From positions 1 through 31,792 of the forward strand of contig JAHEKB010000002.1 of NCBI GenBank assembly GCA_024638525.1: a DNA stretch of 31,792 nt, given 5' to 3'. Position 1 is the stretch's first letter. Each line of letters begins with the position of its first letter. Source of the DNA: Bacteroidota bacterium. Lineage in GTDB: Bacteria > Bacteroidota > Bacteroidia > NS11-12g > UBA9320. The notes beneath the pieces were generated by a model. The model was not told the origin of the DNA and ran no database searches. It saw only the letters and a program-made list of their open reading frames with translations. Shown one piece after another: positions 8,300-16,761 of this stretch. The position numbers and the translations under genes were made by a program.

Positions 8300-8372
8300 T
8301 GGTGTGGGGCGGGATCGAACCGCCGACACATGGATTTTCAGTCCATTGCTCTACCAACTGAGCTACCGCACC
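8300..8372 (-). tRNA. tRNA-Phe (GAA)
   Basis: A 73-nt cloverleaf read on the minus strand: acceptor GGTGCGG, D-arm GCTCAGTTGGTAGAGC, anticodon stem ATGGA/TCCAT with loop CTGAAAA (anticodon GAA), variable loop GTGTC, T-arm GGCGG-TTCGATC-CCGCC, discriminator A. The 3' CCA is not encoded. The 3' acceptor strand reads CCACACC, so pair 5-68 is a C-A mismatch; all other acceptor pairs are Watson-Crick. A terminator follows immediately. Confidence 0.96.
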
Positions 8373-8395
8373 AACCTTTCTCTAAAAAGAGGCTG

Positions 8396-8403
8396 CGAAG
8401 ATA
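8396..8403 (-). promoter_or_regulatory. possible -7 box for tRNA-Phe, TATCTTCG
   Basis: Five of six fixed positions of TAnnTTTG match, 23 nt upstream of the tRNA 5' end. No TTG at the usual -33 spacing. Confidence 0.3.
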
Positions 8404-8462
8404 ATACACGAACTATCATTTATCCCAAAATTTTTAAGAGGCTTTTAAAAAAGCAATTTGAT

Positions 8463-8470
8463 TAATTTTG
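8463..8470 (+). promoter_or_regulatory. Bacteroidota -7 box, TAATTTTG
   Basis: Exact TAnnTTTG match ending 10 nt before the ATG at 8481, upstream of the first gene of the Fe-S operon. A GGAAGG purine run (8469-8474) overlaps its end. The -33 position has only a T-rich stretch. Confidence 0.45.
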
Positions 8471-8480
8471 GAAGGTCTTC

Positions 8481-9782
8481 ATGCAGTATCTAGAACAAAT
8501 CCTTTTTGTGCTTGCCTTGGGCATAGCCATTTACTTTTTCACCAAAAGCGTTCAACGCATTAGGAGAAATATCCTCATGGGCAAGGATGAAGACCTAAGC
8601 GATAACAAGAAAGAACGCTGGCGAATCATGGCGCGAGTTGCATTGGGCCAGAGTAAAATGGTGGTTAGGCCCATAGCTGGCATATTACATATCATTGTAT
8701 ACGCGGGGTTCATCTTGATCAATATTGAGGTTCTCGAGATTATTATTGACGGTGTTTTTGGAACTCACCGAGCATTGTCCTTTCTAGGACCGGTCTATGA
8801 TATAGCAATAGCCTTTTTTGAGATACTGGCTTTGGGTGTCTTGCTAGCTTGCATCTTTCTTTTAGCCCGCCGCTGGATACTTAAACTACCGCGCTTTCAG
8901 TCGGCAGAAATGAAAGGCTGGCCTACCAAAGATGCCACCTATATCCTCTTGATTGAGATTGTACTCATGGCTGCTTTACTTACCATGAATGCTGCTGAAC
9001 AATCTATGTTCGCTAAACTTGATACGGATGCCCTATTGCACGGTATCTTTCCGGTAAGTGCTCTGATCTTGCCATTGTTTGAAGGCATTTCGTATGAGAC
9101 TGCTTATTTCATCGAAAGACTGTGTTGGTGGCTACACATATTGGGAATTCTCGCTTTCCTAAACTATGTTCCTTACAGCAAGCATTTACATATCTTTCTG
9201 GCCTTCCCCAACACCTATTATTCCGGGCTACGACCAGCAGGTAGTTTCGACAATATGCCCGAAGTAACCAATGAAGTTAAAATGATGTTGGACCCTTCTT
9301 CGGCTGATCCCAATGCGCCACCTCCCGAAAAGTTTGGAGTGAATGATGTCACCGATTTGAGTTGGAAGAATCTGTTGGATGCATACACCTGCACAGAATG
9401 TGGTAGATGCACCTCAAGTTGCCCCGCCAACATTACAGGTAAAAAACTCAGTCCACGCAAGGTGATGATGGACACGCGTGACCGCATGGAAGAGCTGGGT
9501 AAGCACCGTGCTAGCACTACTGAGAATGATGATGGCAAATCCTTACACGATTACATATCTAAGGAAGAACTATGGGCCTGCACCACTTGCAACGCTTGTG
9601 TTGAGGCATGCCCAGTAAACATCAATCCCGTGGAGATTATATATGGCATGAGGCAATATTTGGTCATGGAAAAAGCCGATGCACCTCAGGAGCTGAACAT
9701 GATGAACACCAATATTGAAAACAATCAAGCTCCTTGGCAATTCTCACCGACCGATAGAGCCAATTGGACGAAGGAATTATAG
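8481..9782 (+). CDS. membrane-bound 4Fe-4S protein (HdrC/GlpC-like electron transfer subunit)
   Basis: A 433-residue protein with about five or six N-terminal membrane helices (near residues 3-20, 68-92, 105-130, 155-175, 185-200 and 210-230). This is a NarI-like membrane module that probably exchanges electrons with quinones. A cytosolic domain follows, with two classical [4Fe-4S] motifs: Cys304/307/310-Cys314-Pro and Cys367/370/373-Cys377-Pro. Family knowledge: such proteins usually pair with a CCG-domain protein (LutA/GlpC/HdrB-like), and that gene is present at 12535, though separated by a beta-barrel gene. The physiological donor is unknown; lactate, glycolate or acyl-CoA-linked redox are possibilities I cannot decide between. 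Start ATG 8481 lies just after a -7 box. Confidence 0.88.
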   Translation: MQYLEQILFVLALGIAIYFFTKSVQRIRRNILMGKDEDLSDNKKERWRIMARVALGQSKMVVRPIAGILHIIVYAGFILINIEVLEIIIDGVFGTHRALSFLGPVYDIAIAFFEILALGVLLACIFLLARRWILKLPRFQSAEMKGWPTKDATYILLIEIVLMAALLTMNAAEQSMFAKLDTDALLHGIFPVSALILPLFEGISYETAYFIERLCWWLHILGILAFLNYVPYSKHLHIFLAFPNTYYSGLRPAGSFDNMPEVTNEVKMMLDPSSADPNAPPPEKFGVNDVTDLSWKNLLDAYTCTECGRCTSSCPANITGKKLSPRKVMMDTRDRMEELGKHRASTTENDDGKSLHDYISKEELWACTTCNACVEACPVNINPVEIIYGMRQYLVMEKADAPQELNMMNTNIENNQAPWQFSPTDRANWTKEL

Positions 9783-9823
9783 ATCAATAAGATTTCTGCC
9801 TTACATCGCGTAAGACTTTTGGA

Positions 9824-12523
9824 ATGAAAACCCTCCTACCCCTGTGTGCTTTCATCTTATTCCCCCTTTTCAACTTTGCTCAAAACTTCGACCTGCGCGG
9901 AAAAATCATTGATGATCGTAACAAGGCAATACCTTATGCCAGTATTGGTCTCTCTTTGCAAACCGACAGTTCTATAGTCCAATTTTCTGTATCTAAAGAT
10001 GATGGCAGTTTTGCGTTCAAAGCTGTCCCCGCAGGCAAATATTTATTGGTGGTCGCCTGCTATGGCTATGACGTTAGCTATAAAGAAATTGACGTCTCTA
10101 CTGACCTAGACAATATCGTTGTAAGGAGCACAAAGTCCACCATCAGTTTTGAGGAGATCATGGTCAAAGCGAACAAGATTCCCATTCTGCTCAATGGAGA
10201 CACGGTGGTTTACAATTCTGAAAGTTTTAAAACGCAATCCAATGCCAATGTTGAAGACCTAATCAGAAAGATGCCTGGGATTCAAGTAAATAGAGATGGA
10301 ACCATCAGTTCTGAAGGACAGCAAGTGACCAAAATACTCATTAACGGAAAAGAATTTTTTGGTGGCAATGTCGAAGCCGCTACCAAAAACCTCGATGCAG
10401 ATCTGGTAGATAAAGTAGAAGTGATAGATCGCAAGACGGATGAAGATGAATTCACAGAACAAGATGGAAACGAGAGAGAAAAGGTGATCAACTTGGTACT
10501 CAAAGACGAGCACACCAAAGGCTTTTTTGGAACCATAAGAGCGGGCTATGGGACAGAAGATTATTACGACTTACACGGAAACATCAATTTCTTTAAAGAC
10601 GAAACTCAGCTTTCTATTATAGGTGGTGCAAATAACCTAAATAGACGACTTTATGGATGGCAAGCAATGTCCACCCTACAATCCTTTGAGATCACACCAT
10701 TTAACCAATCCAATCGCATGACATGGTGGAATGGCGGAGTGAAGTCATACAACGGCGGAGGAGCTAACCTCCACTTTAGTCCGCTAAAAGACATGCAAGT
10801 GGATCTGGCCTACGTCCTTACCCGTGAAAACAACATTCGCATATCTGACAGAGACGAAGAAGTATATTTAGAAGAAGGGACACTTTTTAGGAAAAGCCTT
10901 AGTGAATTTGAGGGTGAACAAAGTGTGCATCAGCTAAATGCTACAGTAGAGTGGGAAACCGATAGTGTGAATCGCTTTGTGTGGAGATCGCAATTGAGCA
11001 CGCAGCAGGGCTTGGGGTTAGATCTCAATCAGACATACAATTTCACTGAAGCCAGAATTATAAACAGCGGAGTAAACAGAGACGAAAACGATGGAGGGAA
11101 TGAAAAATTCGCTACCAAACTTCATTGGACGAGAAAGAGAAAGTCTAAACCTTCTGATTACTTCTTAGGTTCGCTATATTATGGGGGTTCTAGCATTACT
11201 AAAAACTACCTCTCCTACTTTAAAACAGACACTTCACTCTTACCTCTCCCTCTAAATGAAGATCCGATACTTGAGCAAAGATTAAAGACAGTGGAAAGCA
11301 CTGTCGCTTTTACTTCGGCCTACCAGATAGAGATCAATGACAAATGGACCCTTAGACCTGGCTTGAATTACATAATCTCAGAATATAGCCATCGGTTTAT
11401 TTGGTCTGAGAATGAAAATGAACCCATTGCCGCTAAGAGCCCAAAAGGAAGAGTACAAGCACAGAATATTGAATACTATGCTCATCTAATCTTAAAACTC
11501 GATTCCTTCACCACTTTACACTTTGTTCCAGAGATCAATCAAAGTATTGAAGACAGAAGATTTACTACCGACAGTTTGTACCACTACAGATTTAACCAAT
11601 CCTTTTTTATCCCTTATATGTTCCTGCGTTCGACCAAGCAGCATAAGTATAATTTTAGGTTCAATGTAAGCGCCAATGTAGATCGGCCTCAAATCAATCA
11701 GGTAATGCCTGTTGTGGACAATAGCAATCCGTATCAAACTACCATTGGCAACATTGAATTGCAAAACTTTATGCGTTATCGCAACAATTGGCAATACCAA
11801 AAAATATTCGGTATTGGCAAGATCTTGAGTTTTAGTGGTTGGACTACCTTTAGGCTTAATCCCGTGGTGAATAGCAACCAAATTACAGAAGATAATTACT
11901 CAATCTCCAATGTGGTGAACTTCAAACATTCTTTTTGGTCCAACCACGAAATTGGAATGCTCTGGCCTGTAAAATTCCTGAAAGCGCAATTGGGTGTTGA
12001 ACTAGACTATGGCAGGAGTCAATCCTTTTTTATTCGAAACAGCGAGGAGCTAAGGATTAATAATGTAGACATAGGAATTGGACCCAATTTGCAATTCAAT
12101 GAGTTTGATCTTTGGAGTTTGGAGTTGGACTATCAGCTTAAACAGAACAAAGGAAAGATTGGAGGAATTGAGAACAACGCATATATAAATCACGAAATCG
12201 ATGCTGAATTGGTAATCACCCCCATTGATCGACTTGAATTTGCCTCTGGCGTCTATTGGGAAATCTACGGCAGCAACAATGCAGTTGGAGCCGCAAGTAT
12301 CCCCATATTAAGTGCCGAACTTTCGTTCTTCTTTGACAAACAGCAACACTGGAGTTTGGGGGCTAAAGCATTTGATATTCTTGATCAAAACAGGAATCTT
12401 TGGCGTTGGTGGAATGCCAATACCTTTGTCCAAAACAATAGCAATGCCATTCAACGTTACTTCATGGCAACTTTGACCTATAAAATTAGAAAAGCTAGTC
12501 CTCGGTCAGACCGAAATATTTAA
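9824..12523 (+). CDS. outer membrane beta-barrel protein with carboxypeptidase-regulatory-like N-terminal domain
   Basis: An 899-residue protein. Signal peptide ~1-19 (FNFA-Q). Residues ~21-100 form a CarboxypepD_reg-like beta-sandwich starting LRGKIIDD and containing IPYASIGL and GSFAFKAVPAGKY. Residues ~125-225 form a TonB-plug-like domain (NVEDLIRKMPGIQV, ILINGKEFFGG). The rest is a long series of amphipathic strands, resembling the 'outer membrane protein beta-barrel family' (OMP_b-brl_3). No SusD partner and no TonB box were recognised, so the substrate is unknown. It begins 41 bp after the membrane Fe-S gene and ends 11 bp before the CCG-domain gene, so it is probably co-transcribed with both. 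A GACTTTTG box (five of six -7 positions) just before the ATG could give it its own promoter. Confidence 0.88.
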   Translation: MKTLLPLCAFILFPLFNFAQNFDLRGKIIDDRNKAIPYASIGLSLQTDSSIVQFSVSKDDGSFAFKAVPAGKYLLVVACYGYDVSYKEIDVSTDLDNIVVRSTKSTISFEEIMVKANKIPILLNGDTVVYNSESFKTQSNANVEDLIRKMPGIQVNRDGTISSEGQQVTKILINGKEFFGGNVEAATKNLDADLVDKVEVIDRKTDEDEFTEQDGNEREKVINLVLKDEHTKGFFGTIRAGYGTEDYYDLHGNINFFKDETQLSIIGGANNLNRRLYGWQAMSTLQSFEITPFNQSNRMTWWNGGVKSYNGGGANLHFSPLKDMQVDLAYVLTRENNIRISDRDEEVYLEEGTLFRKSLSEFEGEQSVHQLNATVEWETDSVNRFVWRSQLSTQQGLGLDLNQTYNFTEARIINSGVNRDENDGGNEKFATKLHWTRKRKSKPSDYFLGSLYYGGSSITKNYLSYFKTDTSLLPLPLNEDPILEQRLKTVESTVAFTSAYQIEINDKWTLRPGLNYIISEYSHRFIWSENENEPIAAKSPKGRVQAQNIEYYAHLILKLDSFTTLHFVPEINQSIEDRRFTTDSLYHYRFNQSFFIPYMFLRSTKQHKYNFRFNVSANVDRPQINQVMPVVDNSNPYQTTIGNIELQNFMRYRNNWQYQKIFGIGKILSFSGWTTFRLNPVVNSNQITEDNYSISNVVNFKHSFWSNHEIGMLWPVKFLKAQLGVELDYGRSQSFFIRNSEELRINNVDIGIGPNLQFNEFDLWSLELDYQLKQNKGKIGGIENNAYINHEIDAELVITPIDRLEFASGVYWEIYGSNNAVGAASIPILSAELSFFFDKQQHWSLGAKAFDILDQNRNLWRWWNANTFVQNNSNAIQRYFMATLTYKIRKASPRSDRNI

Positions 12524-12534
12524 ATTGCAACCCA

Positions 12535-13326
12535 ATGAGTGAGCAAATTCATGTGCCAACGGTTGCAGAATTAACAGCAAAGGGGGAAAAGCCAGATATT
12601 CTTTTTTGGGTTGGATGTGCAGGAAGTTTTGATGAACGCGCACAAAAGATTACCAAGGCCTTTGTTAAGATTCTCCATCATCTTGAGATCAAATACGCCA
12701 TATTGGGAACGGAAGAGAGTTGTACAGGCGATCCGGCTAAAAGAGCTGGCAACGAATTCTTGTTCCAAATGCAAGCTATGTCCAATATAGCTACCTTAAA
12801 TGCATATGAGATTACTAAGATAGTGACAACCTGCCCTCATTGCTTTAATACACTAAAGAACGAATACCCAGATTTGGGTGGAGAATACGAGCTAATACAT
12901 CACACTCAACTTCTGCAGGAATTCATAGATGACGGTAAACTACACTTTGAAGGTGGAGCTTTTAAAGGAAAAAAAATAACATATCACGACAGCTGTTATC
13001 TGGGCAGAGCAAATGGGGTATACAGCGCTCCGCGAAGAGTTCTTGAAGCACTGGATGCAGAACTGGTCGAAATGAAGAGATGCAAGTCCAATGGGCTTTG
13101 TTGTGGTGCTGGTGGAGCACAAATGTTCAAGGATGCAGAAAAGGGAGAGAAAGAGGTCAATGTGGAACGCACAGAAGAAGCACTTTCCACAAATGCCAAT
13201 ATCGTTTCAGCCAATTGCCCTTTTTGCACCACCATGTTAAGTGACGGAGTTAAGCATTTTGAGAAAGAAGGGGAAGTAGAAGTCTTGGATTTGGCAGAGT
13301 TGGTTGTCAGGGCCAAAGATCTTTAA
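12535..13326 (+). CDS. (Fe-S)-binding protein with two CCG domains (HdrB/LutA-like)
   Basis: A 263-residue soluble protein. It shows the duplicated cysteine-rich (CCG) domain hallmarks: an early WVGCAGS, then ESCTGDPAKR, TTCPHCF, a YHDSCYLGR segment, LCCGAGGAQMF and ANCPFC. Family knowledge: these Cys clusters bind a [4Fe-4S] centre in heterodisulfide-reductase-like and LutA/GlpC-type complexes. It is the expected cytosolic partner of the membrane 4Fe-4S protein at 8481; the electron path is probably CCG protein to 4Fe-4S protein to quinone or the reverse. It follows the beta-barrel gene by 11 bp. No gene symbol is justified because the substrate is unknown. Confidence 0.9.
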   Translation: MSEQIHVPTVAELTAKGEKPDILFWVGCAGSFDERAQKITKAFVKILHHLEIKYAILGTEESCTGDPAKRAGNEFLFQMQAMSNIATLNAYEITKIVTTCPHCFNTLKNEYPDLGGEYELIHHTQLLQEFIDDGKLHFEGGAFKGKKITYHDSCYLGRANGVYSAPRRVLEALDAELVEMKRCKSNGLCCGAGGAQMFKDAEKGEKEVNVERTEEALSTNANIVSANCPFCTTMLSDGVKHFEKEGEVEVLDLAELVVRAKDL

Positions 13327-13363
13327 TGTAACATCAGTGTCATTCCATTAGGCTAATGGAATA

Positions 13364-13371
13364 TAAGTTTG
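13364..13371 (+). promoter_or_regulatory. Bacteroidota -7 box, TAAGTTTG
   Basis: Exact TAnnTTTG match 20 nt before ATG 13392. It lies downstream of the alternative ATG 13356, which argues that 13392 is the true start of the peroxidase gene and that it has its own promoter. Confidence 0.5.
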
Positions 13372-13391
13372 AATCATCTAGTCTATATGTT

Positions 13392-14549
13392 ATGAGAAAA
13401 CTCCTTTCTGTACTATTCCTTACTCTCCTTCTCAGCATCATAGTCGTTTCCTGTAAAGAGGTTATCGAGGAACAACCCGATCAAAAAACATTCCCAGGAA
13501 TTGAAGAGTATTTGAGTATAGACGTCAATAATTTGGAAAACTATGCCAATCAAACTCTGCCCAATTACTATCAGAATGTAAACACCAACACTCCTATTGG
13601 CAACCCCATCACGAATATTGGAGCCACTCTGGGTAGGGTCTTGTTTTACGACAAAGCGCTCAGCCGAAACAACAGCACTTCCTGTGCAAGCTGTCATGAC
13701 CAATCCTTGGGTTTTACAGATACTGCCCTCTTTAGTATTGGATTTGAAGGTGGTAAAACGGGAGCACATTCAATGCGCTTGGCCAACGCGCAATTCTACC
13801 TCGGATTAGATTTCTTTTGGGATCGCAGAGCTCCTAGCCTAGAAGCCCAGACCACTGAACCAATCCAAGATGGCGTTGAGATGGGTTTTGATGAATCCCA
13901 TGGTGGATTAGATGCTCTCTTTGACAAAATGGAAGCACTGCCCTACTACCCTGAGCTCTTTGAACTCAGTTATGGTGATGCAGGAATCACAGAAGAAAGA
14001 ATGCAGGATGCCATGGCTCAATTTATACGAAGCATGGTTTCTACAAACAGTCGATTTGATATTGGATTTGCAGATGCCTTTAATCCAAATGCGCCAGGAC
14101 CAGGGGCTGGAATAGGTAGGCCTTTCGCTAATTTTAGCGATCAAGAGAACCAGGGAAAGCAATTGTTTCTCGCCCCTCCACAAAATGGCGGTGCGGGTTG
14201 TGCGGGTTGTCATCAAGCACCTAGCTTTTCACTTGACCCCAATTCAAGAAGCAATGGCCTAGAAGCAAGCGAAACGACGATTTTCAAATCTCCCTCTCTA
14301 AAAAATGTAGCCATGTATGGCCCATATATGCACGACGGCTCATTGGAAACCCTTGAAGATGTTGTGGAACACTACAATAGTGGTATACAGGATGGGCCAG
14401 CACTAGACAATCGTTTGAAACCCGGAGGCAATCTGCAACGCCTTAATTTAAGCTCAGAGGAGAAGGCCGCTCTAGTTGCCTTTCTAAAAACCCTGGATGA
14501 TGAGGAGATAATAAATGACCCAAAATTCTCAGACCCTTTTAAAAGCTAG
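13392..14549 (+). CDS. di-heme cytochrome c peroxidase (MauG/CcpA family), lipoprotein
   Basis: A 385-residue protein from ATG 13392; an in-frame ATG at 13356 would put twelve polar residues before the signal peptide and precedes the promoter box. The signal ends IVVS-C and is followed by KEVIEE, so the protein is probably lipid-anchored and periplasm-facing. Two c-type heme sites are visible, Cys98-Ala-Ser-Cys101-His102 and Cys270-Ala-Gly-Cys273-His274, plus the family motif YMHDGS-LETL near residue 317. Role by family: reduction of hydrogen peroxide in the periplasm, or MauG-like oxidation of a protein substrate. I cannot separate these by eye. The 3' end overlaps the convergent dxs gene by 11 bp. 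Confidence 0.92.
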   Translation: MRKLLSVLFLTLLLSIIVVSCKEVIEEQPDQKTFPGIEEYLSIDVNNLENYANQTLPNYYQNVNTNTPIGNPITNIGATLGRVLFYDKALSRNNSTSCASCHDQSLGFTDTALFSIGFEGGKTGAHSMRLANAQFYLGLDFFWDRRAPSLEAQTTEPIQDGVEMGFDESHGGLDALFDKMEALPYYPELFELSYGDAGITEERMQDAMAQFIRSMVSTNSRFDIGFADAFNPNAPGPGAGIGRPFANFSDQENQGKQLFLAPPQNGGAGCAGCHQAPSFSLDPNSRSNGLEASETTIFKSPSLKNVAMYGPYMHDGSLETLEDVVEHYNSGIQDGPALDNRLKPGGNLQRLNLSSEEKAALVAFLKTLDDEEIINDPKFSDPFKS

Positions 14550-16287
14550 CATCATCAATCCATCGTGCAATTGATTCTGAGTCCAATCCATAGTGCTGGT
14601 GGAGTTTTTCTATGGTGCCATGAGGACTAAATTCATCACAGACCCCTCGTATCTCAATGCTTCCATTGTACTGATTTCTCTGAGCTATACTTTGAACTTC
14701 TTGGCCTATGCCTCCTTCTAGAATCCCATCTTCCAAACAGAGAATTCTTTCACTGGATTCAAATACTTCACGAAGTGCTTCCACATCCAATGATTTGGCA
14801 AAGCGCAAATCCAAATGAGTAATTTCTGATTTGTTTTTAGATTTCTCCATCGCTTTCTGCACGGCATTGCCCAAAGTACCTATAGATACAATGGATATGC
14901 GGCTCCCTTTACTCATAAACCTAGACTTAGATTCAAATTCATAATGACTGGGTAGCTTCCAATTCATTGCATCTACCCTGCCCTTGGGATACCTTATCAC
15001 CGTAGGTCCGTCCGCTGTCAGTGCCCACCTCATGGCTGCTTGCAATTCAAAAGCATCCATTGGTGCAATGATCTCCAAATTTGGAATGGCTTTAAGTGCA
15101 GCTATATCAAATAAGCCGTGATGTGTGGGGCCATCTTCACCAGCCAGACCTGCGCGATCCAAACATAAAATTAAGGGGATATTCTGCAGAGCTACATCGT
15201 GAATGATTTGATCATATGCGCGCTGAGCAAAGGATGAATATAAATGGCAAAACACTTTTTTGCCTTCCAATGCCAATCCCGCAGCAAATGTGACCGCATG
15301 TTGTTCTGCTATACCCACATCAAAAACACGCTGAGGAAACTCCTCCATCATCATATTCATGGAACTTCCCGAAGGCATTGCCGGCGTAACCCCAATAACA
15401 TTTTCGTTTTCCCGAGCCAATTGCAGTAGCGTTTGACCAAAGACCTCTTGATATTTGGGTGGTTTCTCTTCTTTGTTGTCCGATTTGCGTACATCTACTT
15501 TGACATACTTCACACTGTGCCACTTGGTTTGCTCTTCCTCTGCCGGGGGGTATCCCTTGCCCTTTATTGTCTTCAAATGGACCACCCTTGGAAAGTTCAA
15601 TGCTTTCTGATCTTCGAATGTGTTCACCAATGCCAAAACATCATGACCATCGATGGGTCCGAAATATGGAATGCCGAGATTCTCAAAGAAATTCTCTTTG
15701 CTGTGTTCGATTCTCTCTAAATGCTGATTGATCGCACCTAGGTTTGGATCAATCCCCATTTCATTGTCATTGATCAAAACCAAAACATTCGCTGCTGACA
15801 TGCCCATATTATTGAGTGCTTCAAAGGCCATCCCACCACTAAGTGAACCGTCTCCAATCACAGCCAAGTGATGCCTGTCCAGACCTTGAAGTCTAGCTGC
15901 TTCTGCCATGCCTAATACGGCAGATATAGAAGTCGAGGAGTGCCCCGTTCCAAAATGATCGAATTTGCTTTCCGATCTTTTGGGAAAACCGCTTAAGCCT
16001 CCCCATTTTCTAATGCTGCTGAATTCATCTTTCCTTCCTGTCAGTAGCTTGTGAATATAGGCTTGATGCCCCACATCCCAGACCAATTTCTCTGAACTCA
16101 TATCAAAGACATAGTGCAGTGCGACAGTGAGTTCTACCACCCCTAAATTGGCACTGAAATGTCCCCCATTCTTTAGAATTGCATCTATAAAGAACTCCCT
16201 GATCTCTGCACACAATTCTGCCAATTGATCTTTCCTCAGTTTTTGAAGATCAGATGGCTGCGATATATTTTCTAATAAGGCGATAAT
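14539..16287 (-). CDS. dxs: 1-deoxy-D-xylulose-5-phosphate synthase, probable ATT start
   Basis: Catalyses the thiamine-diphosphate-dependent condensation of pyruvate and glyceraldehyde 3-phosphate, the first step of the MEP isoprenoid pathway. Visible: WDVGHQAY and GHSSTSIS near the N-terminus, the ThDP/Mg motif GDGSLSGG...NDNEM, the transketolase domain with DRAGLAGEDGPTHHG, and the C-terminal domain. The obvious start, TTG 16224, gives 561 residues but drops a conserved front. The frame continues upstream as LLENISQPSDLQKLRKDQL, typical of Dxs N-termini, with no ATG, GTG or TTG before the in-frame TAA at 16303-16305. The best start is ATT 16287 (582 residues); ATC 16284 is an alternative. 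The preceding GNAT gene stops 7 bp upstream, consistent with translational coupling. Confidence 0.9.
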   Translation of the reverse strand: MIALLENISQPSDLQKLRKDQLAELCAEIREFFIDAILKNGGHFSANLGVVELTVALHYVFDMSSEKLVWDVGHQAYIHKLLTGRKDEFSSIRKWGGLSGFPKRSESKFDHFGTGHSSTSISAVLGMAEAARLQGLDRHHLAVIGDGSLSGGMAFEALNNMGMSAANVLVLINDNEMGIDPNLGAINQHLERIEHSKENFFENLGIPYFGPIDGHDVLALVNTFEDQKALNFPRVVHLKTIKGKGYPPAEEEQTKWHSVKYVKVDVRKSDNKEEKPPKYQEVFGQTLLQLARENENVIGVTPAMPSGSSMNMMMEEFPQRVFDVGIAEQHAVTFAAGLALEGKKVFCHLYSSFAQRAYDQIIHDVALQNIPLILCLDRAGLAGEDGPTHHGLFDIAALKAIPNLEIIAPMDAFELQAAMRWALTADGPTVIRYPKGRVDAMNWKLPSHYEFESKSRFMSKGSRISIVSIGTLGNAVQKAMEKSKNKSEITHLDLRFAKSLDVEALREVFESSERILCLEDGILEGGIGQEVQSIAQRNQYNGSIEIRGVCDEFSPHGTIEKLHQHYGLDSESIARWIDDASF

Positions 16288-16294
16288 ATTATGC

Positions 16295-16756
16295 TTAAGC
16301 CCTTAAATCTTTTTCCATCTTAAAATGATCAATTCCCACCTCTGTGAATTTCTCCGATCTAATTTGATATCCAACTTTAAGATAAAAATCAACGGCATAA
16401 TGTCTGGCATTCAAAACGATTTTGGCCATACCCTTTCGCTTGGCATATTTCTCCAATTGCCACACCAGTGCTTTGCCATAACCCTTTCCCCTAAATTGTT
16501 CTAAAGTGGCCATTTGTCTGAGCTTGGCCGTCTGTGGTTCATAATTGGGAATAAGCACAACACAACCCACAACTGCGTTCAAATTGACCCCATCGGCATA
16601 TTCTTCCTCAATGGCGACAAAGTGTACGTGCTTATCTTCGTCAAATACGTCTCCCTTTGTAATTTCCATGCCAAGTGGTTTTCTCAAAACCTCCTCTCGA
16701 ATAAGCAAGCTGTGCTTGTATGGAATGGAGTTGTATGGTACGATTTCTATTCTCAT
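16295..16756 (-). CDS. GNAT family N-acetyltransferase
   Basis: A 153-residue protein with the acetyl-CoA-binding motif A, RQMATLEQFRGKGYGKAL (residues 80-97; R89-G-K-G-Y-G), preceded by a VVGCVVLIPN strand and followed by LNARHYAVDFYLKVGY, the usual C-terminal strand-helix of the fold. The ending GIDHFKMEKDL resembles ElaA/YitI-like GNATs. The substrate is not predictable. It starts 5 bp after the maeB stop and ends 7 bp before the likely dxs start, so it belongs to the same minus-strand operon. Confidence 0.88.
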   Translation of the reverse strand: MRIEIVPYNSIPYKHSLLIREEVLRKPLGMEITKGDVFDEDKHVHFVAIEEEYADGVNLNAVVGCVVLIPNYEPQTAKLRQMATLEQFRGKGYGKALVWQLEKYAKRKGMAKIVLNARHYAVDFYLKVGYQIRSEKFTEVGIDHFKMEKDLRA

Positions 16757-16761
16757 CTAAA

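Noticed and set aside
8149..8465. Open frames on both strands (8149-8331 minus, 8256-8465 plus) across the tRNA
   Set aside because: They read through tRNA-Phe and its terminator; the translations reflect tRNA sequence, not protein.
10259..10536. Two overlapping minus-strand frames inside the outer membrane barrel gene
   Set aside because: Antisense shadows of a clear coding region in another frame.
13356..13391. ATG 13356 as the start of the cytochrome c peroxidase
   Set aside because: It precedes the exact -7 box at 13364-13371 and would put twelve polar residues ahead of the lipoprotein signal.
16224..16224. TTG 16224 as the true dxs start
   Set aside because: It would discard about twenty residues that match typical Dxs N-termini; kept only as the fallback start.
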